From Bacteroidota bacterium (GTDB taxonomy: Bacteria > Bacteroidota > Bacteroidia > Cytophagales > Cyclobacteriaceae): DNA of 20,408 bases. The translations under genes and the position numbers were made by a program. Where the stretch lies: contig QGUY01000039.1 in the NCBI GenBank assembly GCA_003242315.1, positions 1-20,408 of the forward strand, written 5' to 3'. Shown piece by piece: positions 14,375 through 20,408 of this stretch. The notes under the pieces were generated by a model, which was not told the origin of the DNA, made no database searches, and saw nothing but the letters and a program-made list of their open reading frames with translations. How positions within the stretch are numbered: position 1 is the first letter of the stretch; every line of letters begins with the position of its first letter.

Positions 14375-16495
14375 ATGAAACCCCGAGGCATCCTGACCGG
14401 AATGCTCATCATATTAACCGCCGTCCTGCAGGTTCAGGATACGTCAGACATGGACAAACAGCATCGTCATACCAATAAGCTTATCAACAGCACAAGTCCG
14501 TATTTACTCCAACACGCGCATAATCCTGTAGACTGGTACCCGTGGGGCGAAGAAGCCCTGGAGCGCGCAAAGAAGGAAGACAAACCCATCATCGTCAGCA
14601 TCGGCTACAGCACGTGTCACTGGTGCCACGTTATGGAACGCGAGTCGTTTGAGAACGAAGCGATCGCCGAGGTGATGAATAAGAATTTTATCTGCATTAA
14701 GGTCGATCGTGAAGAACGGCCTGATGTCGATCAGGTTTACATGGAGGCTGTCCAGGCGATGGGACTCAATGGCGGATGGCCGCTCAACGTATTTCTCACA
14801 CCAGATCAGAGGCCGTTCTACGGCGGCACGTACTACCCTCCTAAATCGTGGGAAAAGCTGTTAAAAGATATTGCAAACGCATTCAGGACGCGCCGCCAGG
14901 ATCTTGAATCATCCGCGGCTGCCCTGACCCGTCACCTCGCACAAAGCGACGTGGAACGGTTCAAATCCGAGGCAGCAGCGACGGAACTCGCACACGATGT
15001 TACTGCCATAACAACAAAGCTGCGGTCAGTCTTCGATACCACCTGGGGCGGAATGAACCGTGCGCCGAAATTCATAATGCCTTCGGTGTGGATGCTGCTG
15101 TTACGGTGTTACTATTTGTCGAATGACGCCGCGCTGCTCGATCAAATCAACCTCACGCTGAAAAAGATCGCCATGGGCGGCATCCACGACCAAATCGGCG
15201 GAGGCTTCGCCCGTTATTCCGTCGACGGTGAATGGTTTGCGCCTCATTTTGAAAAAATGCTCTACGACAATGGCCAGCTTATGAGTCTTTACGCGGAGGC
15301 CTATGCCGCTACCGGCGATCGCGAATACAAGGAAGTCATTGAAGCATTCTTCACCTGGCTGTTACGCGAAATGACGCATCCTGAAGGAGGATTTTTTTCT
15401 GCTTTGGATGCCGACAGCGAAGGAGAAGAGGGCAAGTATTACGTGTGGACAAAGAGTGAAATCGAACAAAACCTGGGCGAGCGGGCGGAGCTTGTATGCG
15501 ATTATTACGGCGTTACTTCAGAGGGCAACTGGGAACACGGTAACAATATCCTGATACGGCGCGAGACGGACGAGGAGTTTCTCACGAAACACCAACTTAG
15601 CCCTGAACAGTGGCGCGAAATTCTCACAAAAGCCAAAGACACGCTGCTTCAAATACGCGAACAGCGAATCAAGCCCGGTCTCGACGACAAAATCATTACA
15701 GCGTGGAACGGCATTATGATCTCGGGGCTAACACATGCTTATCGCGCAACAGCCGACACACGTTATCGCGATGCCGCCGTCAAAGCCATGCGTTTCATTA
15801 ATAGCCATTTGCGTGAAGGGACAACGCTTTATCGTTCCTTCAAGGGCAAGCGATCATCTACGACTGGCTTTCTCGACGACTATGCATTCACCATCCAGGC
15901 CGCCATCGATCTGTACGAAGTGACCTTCAATGAGGATTATCTTGAAGACGCCGCCTCCCTTCTTCGCCACACATTGAAGGATTTCTTTGACGAAAAGGAA
16001 CGGTATTTCTTTTATTCCCATCATGAGGGAGAATCGCTCATCTCGCGGAAAAAGGAAATATTTGACAACGTCATCCCTGGGTCAAATTCTGTGATGGCAA
16101 GAAATCTGCGGCGATTAGGTCTCATTTACGATAATGAAGAATGGATTTCGTTATCGACGGAGATGACCACGGCGTTTGCTGATATTACGCGTGCCGAACC
16201 CAATTATATGTCGTATTGGGGGATTACACTCCTAGAATCCAAACAACCCATTGCGGAGGTCGTCTTTATCGGCGAGGAGGCGCATCGCTTGCGGGAGGAG
16301 TTTCAAATCGGTTATTATCCATTTTCTGTCTCGTTAGGTTCAACCACGTCGAGTAATCTTCCTCTCCTGCAAGGTAAAGAAGCATTGGAAGGAAAGTCGA
16401 CCGTGTATGTGTGCTACAACAAATCGTGCCGTCTCCCCGTCCACACCGTAAAAGAAGCCGTTGAACAAGTGCATTATTTTTATCCGGGGCATTGA
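14375..16495 (+). CDS. Thioredoxin-domain protein of the YyaL/DUF255 (SSP411) family
   Basis: 706 residues. N-terminal thioredoxin-like domain of the DsbH type (about 33-195) with NSTSPYLLQHAHNPVDWYPW (38-57) and a CHWC redox pair (Cys81, Cys84), followed by an (alpha/alpha)6-barrel like those of glycoside epimerases and cellobiose 2-epimerases (about 230-600), with GGGFARYSVDGEWFAPHFEKM and AWNGIMISGL. The family is widespread and conserved from bacteria to man, but its reaction is unknown. The first 25 residues contain a hydrophobic stretch (ILTGMLIILTAVLQVQ) usually absent in relatives; either it is a signal peptide or the real start is Met26 at 14450, just before the conserved region. The ECF sigma gene follows after 45 bases but probably has its own promoter. 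Confidence 0.92.
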   Translation: MKPRGILTGMLIILTAVLQVQDTSDMDKQHRHTNKLINSTSPYLLQHAHNPVDWYPWGEEALERAKKEDKPIIVSIGYSTCHWCHVMERESFENEAIAEVMNKNFICIKVDREERPDVDQVYMEAVQAMGLNGGWPLNVFLTPDQRPFYGGTYYPPKSWEKLLKDIANAFRTRRQDLESSAAALTRHLAQSDVERFKSEAAATELAHDVTAITTKLRSVFDTTWGGMNRAPKFIMPSVWMLLLRCYYLSNDAALLDQINLTLKKIAMGGIHDQIGGGFARYSVDGEWFAPHFEKMLYDNGQLMSLYAEAYAATGDREYKEVIEAFFTWLLREMTHPEGGFFSALDADSEGEEGKYYVWTKSEIEQNLGERAELVCDYYGVTSEGNWEHGNNILIRRETDEEFLTKHQLSPEQWREILTKAKDTLLQIREQRIKPGLDDKIITAWNGIMISGLTHAYRATADTRYRDAAVKAMRFINSHLREGTTLYRSFKGKRSSTTGFLDDYAFTIQAAIDLYEVTFNEDYLEDAASLLRHTLKDFFDEKERYFFYSHHEGESLISRKKEIFDNVIPGSNSVMARNLRRLGLIYDNEEWISLSTEMTTAFADITRAEPNYMSYWGITLLESKQPIAEVVFIGEEAHRLREEFQIGYYPFSVSLGSTTSSNLPLLQGKEALEGKSTVYVCYNKSCRLPVHTVKEAVEQVHYFYPGH

Positions 16496-16520
16496 ATGCC
16501 ACCTTTGATGGATTAATTTG
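16492..16520 (+). promoter_or_regulatory. Possible promoter of the ECF sigma gene
   Basis: TTG (16492-16494), an 18-base spacer and TTAATTTG (16513-16520), one mismatch from TAnnTTTG. Expected start near 16526 gives a short leader to ATG 16541. It overlaps the end of the YyaL-like gene. Confidence 0.3.
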
Positions 16521-16540
16521 CCTGGCCCTAACGCCACTTG

Positions 16541-17125
16541 ATGGAATCCACCTTCAGATCAGACGGACTTTCACTGTCAGACGAGGCATTGGTCGAAATG
16601 CTCCGGCTCGACCACGAATGGGCGCTTAAGGAGATTTTCGACCGTTACAATGTCAGGCTATTCAGCATGGCCCGGGGCGTCTTGAAAGACGAAGCTACAG
16701 CGAAAGACGTCGTTCAGAATGTCTTCATCGATCTTTGGAACCGCAGGCACACCTCTAACATCCGAATGTTGCTTCCGTACCTTTCAAGAGCCGTAAAATT
16801 CCAAATATTGAAACAGTTAAGGGATTCAGAATCCAGGGAACAACACTTCGAAACGGCGCGCCGAATCGAATATGCCAACCAAACGGAAGAAGCGATCAAC
16901 TACAATGAATTGGAAGCGCTCCTTGAAGAAGCGATCAGCAAACTTTCGCCGCGATGCCGTGAGGTATTTGAGCTTTCCAGGTACGAAAATCTCTCGCATA
17001 AAGAAATATCGGCACGTCTAAACATTTCCCCCAAAACCGTCGAAGTCCAAATAGGAAAGGCTCTTTCCTTGCTCCGTGAAAAGCTTGGCTGGTTCCTTCC
17101 GATTCTTCTCATCCTGTTCTTCTAA
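16541..17125 (+). CDS. ECF RNA polymerase sigma factor, FecI-like
   Basis: 194 residues from ATG 16541 (the TTG one codon before is ignored). Region 2 spans about 25-92: LKEIFDRYNVRLFSMARGVL, then the acidic DVVQNVFIDLWNRR which meets the core enzyme. Region 4 is about 122-180, with ISKLSPRCREVFELSRYENL and the helix-turn-helix HKEISARLNISPKTVEVQIG that reads the -35 box. The C-terminal end is hydrophobic (LGWFLPILLILFF), common in Bacteroidota ECF factors paired with FecR proteins. It is followed after 124 bases by the FecR-like gene and then a SusC-like receptor, so it should be freed when the receptor senses its ligand and then transcribe the receptor operon. Confidence 0.95.
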   Translation: MESTFRSDGLSLSDEALVEMLRLDHEWALKEIFDRYNVRLFSMARGVLKDEATAKDVVQNVFIDLWNRRHTSNIRMLLPYLSRAVKFQILKQLRDSESREQHFETARRIEYANQTEEAINYNELEALLEEAISKLSPRCREVFELSRYENLSHKEISARLNISPKTVEVQIGKALSLLREKLGWFLPILLILFF

Positions 17126-17249
17126 CTCGTTCACGGTCAATTTCCTGGCTTCCAAACCGCTGCTGCGCCGTCAGATTTTGCAAAAAAATTTGACAGTCAC
17201 ATAAGGGAATGTGGCTCGCCATGGTACATGATGGCAGAAACAACCCCGA
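17126..17249. promoter_or_regulatory. Gap between sigma and anti-sigma genes with small inverted repeats
   Basis: 124 bases. Contains an A-rich run followed by TTTGACA (17189-17195), the inverted repeat CACAT-AAGGGA-ATGTG (17198-17213), and GCCAT-N8-ATGGC (17218-17235). No TAnnTTTG is seen. An ECF-dependent promoter here is plausible but its consensus is unknown for this factor. Confidence 0.25.
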
Positions 17250-18230
17250 ATGACGCACGACGACTTAAACAAGCTTATTGAGAAATACCTCTCCGGCAGG
17301 GCTTCCCCGGAAGAAGAGCGTTTCATTGACGAATTTTTTCGGCGCCGGGAAAGCAGGCAGGCGCTTCCTCATTACAAGGTCAGCGAGGACATGTGGACTG
17401 AAATACAAAAATCCATCTCCAACAGGCCTATGTTCGGTATGAGCCGGACGAGTTCTCCGGCCATGCCGCGACGAAAGATTGTCGTAGGGATCGCCGCAGC
17501 ACTGCTACTCGTCGTCTTGTCGCTTGCTACTGTTTATTACATCCATTCAGCGACAACCGATGCCGAAATCGCATGGGTTACGCATGAGTGTCCAAACGGA
17601 CAAAAATCCCTTATCACGTTGGCCGACGGCTCCCGGATATTTTTAAACTCGGCAAGTTCGGTGTCCTATCCGGAGACATTTGAATCCGGCAAGAGAGAAA
17701 TCATGCTTACGGGCGAAGCCTATTTTGAGATCGCCCATGATGAAAACAGGCCGTTGACCGTGCGCAGTGGTGAATTGCTTACCACCGTTCTTGGCACGTC
17801 TTTCAACGTGGAGGCATTTGAAGGCCAACCGGCAAGAATTACGGTCGCGACCGGAAAAGTGCGAGTTGAAGTTCAAGGCGATGCTGACAGCACGAACCGC
17901 GTAATCATCACACCCAATCAGCAGGCTGTCTACCAATCCGGTGGCAAACCTGAAGTCAAAACGGTTTCAGCTGAAAAATTCGCTGGTTGGAAAGACCAAA
18001 TCCTGTACTTCGATGACAACACACTGGAAGAGGCAGTTGCGAAGATAGAGAGATGGTACAACGTGTCGATCAGGTTTGAAAGAGACACACTCAAGCACTG
18101 CAGGATCAACGGGCAATACAAGCAAGTCGATCTACGCAGTGTGCTCGAGAGTATTTCCTACATGTACGACATCGACTACAAATTCTCTGACCGAAACCAG
18201 ATTGTTCTTTATGGAAACGGATGCAACTAA
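17250..18230 (+). CDS. FecR-like anti-sigma factor
   Basis: 326 residues. The N-terminal cytoplasmic part (1-75; LNKLIEKYLSGRASPEEERF is the usual start) should bind the ECF sigma factor. One membrane segment at about 76-98 (VVGIAAALLLVVLSLATVYY). The periplasmic FecR domain is about 104-205: TLADGSRIFLNSASSVSYP, then GEAYFEIAHDENRPLTVRSG, then VLGTSFNVEA, all family signatures. The C-terminal domain (about 245-320, DUF4974-like) carries DNTLEEAVAKIERWYNVSI and is predicted to meet the receptor's STN domain. It relays ligand occupancy from the outer membrane to the sigma factor. In this family the same protein can be needed for sigma activity. The receptor gene follows 135 bases later. Confidence 0.95.
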   Translation: MTHDDLNKLIEKYLSGRASPEEERFIDEFFRRRESRQALPHYKVSEDMWTEIQKSISNRPMFGMSRTSSPAMPRRKIVVGIAAALLLVVLSLATVYYIHSATTDAEIAWVTHECPNGQKSLITLADGSRIFLNSASSVSYPETFESGKREIMLTGEAYFEIAHDENRPLTVRSGELLTTVLGTSFNVEAFEGQPARITVATGKVRVEVQGDADSTNRVIITPNQQAVYQSGGKPEVKTVSAEKFAGWKDQILYFDDNTLEEAVAKIERWYNVSIRFERDTLKHCRINGQYKQVDLRSVLESISYMYDIDYKFSDRNQIVLYGNGCN

Positions 18231-18277
18231 ACGCTATATGATATTGGGCGATACCTCCTAGGATGGTATCAAAGAAA

Positions 18278-18320
18278 GTCCGGATCCCGATGACTCTTGG
18301 CGGAACCACGGAACCCGGAC
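18278..18320. other. Imperfect hairpin in the leader of the SusC-like gene
   Basis: GTCCGG (18278-18283) and CCGGAC (18315-18320) can pair, with further partial pairing inside (TCCCG against CGGAACC). No T-tract follows, so it is not a standard terminator. It lies 45 bases before the ATG. A 19-base imperfect palindrome (ATACCTCCTAGGATGGTAT, 18251-18269) lies just upstream. Confidence 0.35.
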
Positions 18321-18365
18321 TCAGTAGTTGAAATAAATGTGCTTTACCTCAACCATTACAAATCT

Positions 18366-20408
18366 ATGCAAAATACAGTAGCTAAACTGTTAAAATTCAT
18401 GTCATTGCAATGTTTGATCGTGTTCGTGATCCAGGTATTGTCAATGCAGTTCTTGATAGCCGCGGACACTCACGGTCAGGGGCTAAAAGACACCCGGCTC
18501 AGCCTTGATGTACACAACAAGAGGCTTGTCGAAATCTTTCGTCTGATCGAAAAGGAAACGGACTATGTTTTCGCCTTTCCGGATGAAGTGCGCAACAGCA
18601 AGAAACGCCTCTCATTAAATCTGAAGAATGAGACGCTTGAACAGGTGCTCATCACATTGCGCACAGAGGCCGGACTGAAGTTCAAGGTGATCGACTACAC
18701 CATAACGGCCGCCTTCGATGACACCATAAACAGGAATGAGCCTGCCCGGGTCGAAGACAATGGCCAGGAGGTGATCATCTCCGGAACGGTAACCGATCAG
18801 GAAGACGGATCCGGAATACCGGGTGTGAATGTGATCGTGAAAGGAACGTCGATAGGTACGACCACCGACGCCAACGGTTACTACAGCATTTCCGTGCCGG
18901 ATGGAAATGTCGTCCTGGTGTTCTCGTTCATCGGATACGCTACCCAGGAGATAGCAGTAAACAACGCATCTACGATTAACGTTGTGCTGGTTCGGGACGT
19001 ACAGCAACTCGATGAGGTCGTGGTTGTCGGTTATGGAGAAAAAACCCGGGCGAACCTTAGCGGTGCGGTTGCCTCTGTGGGATCAGATGTACTTGAATCG
19101 AGGCCAATAACAGACACCAGGTCTGCGCTTCAGGGCGTGATCCCCGGACTTTACATTCAACGAGGGTCTGGCCAGCCTGGTGCCGAAGGGTTCAATCTGA
19201 ACGTGCGCGGGATTTCGTCAACGAACGGAGGCAATGATCTGATGCAGGAAGACAGCGGGAACTCACCGCTCGTACTCATTGACGGCATGCCCGGGAATAT
19301 GGATCTGCTCAATCCCGCTGATATCGAGTCGATCTCTGTACTGAAAGATGCTTCGGCGTCTATCTACGGTGCCAGGGCGGCCAACGGCGTTATCCTGATC
19401 ACCACCAAAGCCGGGAAAAAGGGCGCACCGCAGATCACCTACAGCACAAATGTCGCCATTACAAAACTCGATGGCATGATGGACACGCCTACTCACTATC
19501 AGATGGCCATCATGGACAACGAAGCCAACATTCACAACGGCGCAGCGCCCATGTATACGCCGGAACTGTTGGAGCGGGTGCGCATGGGCGACCCAAATCC
19601 TATCCCTCACCCGGTATACGGAAGCAGTGGATGGATGCTTTTCTTCACGAATACCGATTGGCGTGAAGCAGTGTTTGAAAACGGATTTCAGCAAAAACAC
19701 AGCATCAACATTTCCGGTGGTGGCGAAAACTCCAGCTATTACCTGTCGGGAAGCTACTACGACCAACACGGCGTCATCCGCTATGCGGACGATAACAACA
19801 AGCGATACAACCTGAGGATGAACTACGACTACGACTTCTCCAAGAGAATCCGACTCGAAACGAAGATTGCGTTCGAGAACCAGCGCCGGACCGATATTGG
19901 AGGAGTTGGTTCACTGGGGTTGATGTACGAGACCATCTTCGGCATGCCAAACCATCCCATCTACACGCAAAGCGGTGAGAGGTATTTCGCACAAGGTGGC
20001 TGGGGCAATGCGGTAGCGCAGGCGAAAGAGGGCGAAACAGCAACGTTCGATACGCGAAACGTCAACACAAACTTCAAGCTCATCACCAGGTTTACCGAAG
20101 ACCTCACGCTTAACCTTCAGGCTGGTGTGAACTACCGTTGGGGAAATAGCGTCGACATTGCAAATTCCTTCCCCTTGTACACCTGGGATGAAAGTGCGAT
20201 CGCTTACTACTCGATCGCCAACCCTGATCAAACCTGGGTGTCGCGCAGGAATGAAGACAACGTTTACCGAAACTTCACGGGTTATCTGCAATACAAAAAG
20301 ATCTTCGGCAAACATGAAGTGGATTTGATGGCCGGAGCATCACATGAAGAAAATGATTACGACTGGACGAGCGCGGGTCGCACCAACTTTATCACCCCGG
20401 GTCTGTGG
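18366..20408 (+). CDS. SusC/RagA-family TonB-dependent receptor with N-terminal STN domain (cut by window edge)
   Basis: 681 codons visible, open to the last base; complete relatives have about 1000-1150 residues, so 35-40% is missing. I translated it directly from ATG 18366. Signal peptide about 1-33; STN domain about 45-110 (LSLDVHNKRLVEIFRLIEKE, LNLKNETLEQVLITL), which passes the signal to FecR; a carboxypeptidase-D regulatory-like domain about 137-209 (ISGTVTDQEDGSGIPGVNV, GYYSISVPDG); the SusC linker QLDEVVVVGYGEKTRANLSG (214-233); plug domain about 228-349 (NVRGISST, LVLIDGMPGNMDLLNPADIE, LKDASASIYGARAANGVILI); then the start of the 22-strand barrel. An outer-membrane importer powered by TonB, usually for glycans, with a SusD lipoprotein as lid. 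Substrate unknown. No SusD is visible yet; it is expected downstream. Confidence 0.95.
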   Translation, partial: MQNTVAKLLKFMSLQCLIVFVIQVLSMQFLIAADTHGQGLKDTRLSLDVHNKRLVEIFRLIEKETDYVFAFPDEVRNSKKRLSLNLKNETLEQVLITLRTEAGLKFKVIDYTITAAFDDTINRNEPARVEDNGQEVIISGTVTDQEDGSGIPGVNVIVKGTSIGTTTDANGYYSISVPDGNVVLVFSFIGYATQEIAVNNASTINVVLVRDVQQLDEVVVVGYGEKTRANLSGAVASVGSDVLESRPITDTRSALQGVIPGLYIQRGSGQPGAEGFNLNVRGISSTNGGNDLMQEDSGNSPLVLIDGMPGNMDLLNPADIESISVLKDASASIYGARAANGVILITTKAGKKGAPQITYSTNVAITKLDGMMDTPTHYQMAIMDNEANIHNGAAPMYTPELLERVRMGDPNPIPHPVYGSSGWMLFFTNTDWREAVFENGFQQKHSINISGGGENSSYYLSGSYYDQHGVIRYADDNNKRYNLRMNYDYDFSKRIRLETKIAFENQRRTDIGGVGSLGLMYETIFGMPNHPIYTQSGERYFAQGGWGNAVAQAKEGETATFDTRNVNTNFKLITRFTEDLTLNLQAGVNYRWGNSVDIANSFPLYTWDESAIAYYSIANPDQTWVSRRNEDNVYRNFTGYLQYKKIFGKHEVDLMAGASHEENDYDWTSAGRTNFITPGLW

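Noticed and set aside
16538..16540. TTG start one codon before the sigma factor ATG
   Set aside because: ATG at 16541 is adjacent, in frame and far more likely; the same reasoning rejects the TTG at 1348.
17189..17195. TTGACA considered as a -35 box of a proteobacterial-type promoter
   Set aside because: Bacteroidota primary sigma factors use TTTG/TAnnTTTG, and no TATAAT-like box lies 17 bases downstream.

Overview
The window looks like chromosomal DNA from a Bacteroidota bacterium, most likely of the Cytophagales type. The main reasons are a SusC/RagA-type TonB-dependent receptor with an STN domain behind a FecI-like sigma factor and a FecR-like anti-sigma factor, a NagB-PIG-L fusion, a GSCFA protein, and a promoter that fits the Bacteroidota consensus (TTTG, 19 bases, TAnnTTTG). 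Shine-Dalgarno sequences are largely absent. No tRNA, rRNA, CRISPR array, transposase or phage gene was seen. No gap between genes exceeds about 260 bases.

Layout. 1-1186 (-): FtsX/MacB-type ABC permease, cut by the window edge. 1354-2610 (+): secreted protein of a Bacteroidota family that I recall being labelled 'asparagine synthetase B'. 2866-3978 (+): Tat-exported Gfo/Idh/MocA oxidoreductase. 4817-3979 (-): two-gene ArsR regulator/AHSA1-like operon with two palindromic operators embedded in its promoter. 5010-8048 (+): very long lipoprotein-like fusion of a dehydrogenase-type beta-propeller, HEAT repeats and cytochrome c. 9628-8105 (-): amino-acid permease. 10124-9717 (-): cysteine-free ArsC-like protein. 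11022-10216 (-): secreted polysaccharide deacetylase. 13127-11223 (-): NagB-PIG-L fusion, divergent from a GSCFA protein at 13215-14204 (+). 14375-16495 (+): YyaL/DUF255 thioredoxin-domain protein. 16541-20408 (+): ECF sigma factor, FecR-like anti-sigma factor and SusC-like receptor, the last cut by the right edge.

Working together. The right end is a trans-envelope signalling cassette: the receptor's STN domain would signal through FecR to the sigma factor, usually to control uptake of a glycan or other large ligand; a SusD partner would be expected just past the edge. The ArsR/AHSA1 pair is a self-regulated operon. The deacetylase, the NagB-PIG-L fusion and the Gfo/Idh protein all suggest amino-sugar or sugar handling, but they are not one operon.

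Most genes are ordinary. The least explained structure lies between genes: degenerate 7-base repeats that begin inside or just after stop codons, sometimes with a second inverted array downstream, and a conserved 46-base block with a CCCC-TAAA-GGGG core present twice around the nagB/GSCFA pair. I found no clear new multi-gene system; these repeats, the altered NagB active site and the ArsR promoter architecture most deserve follow-up.
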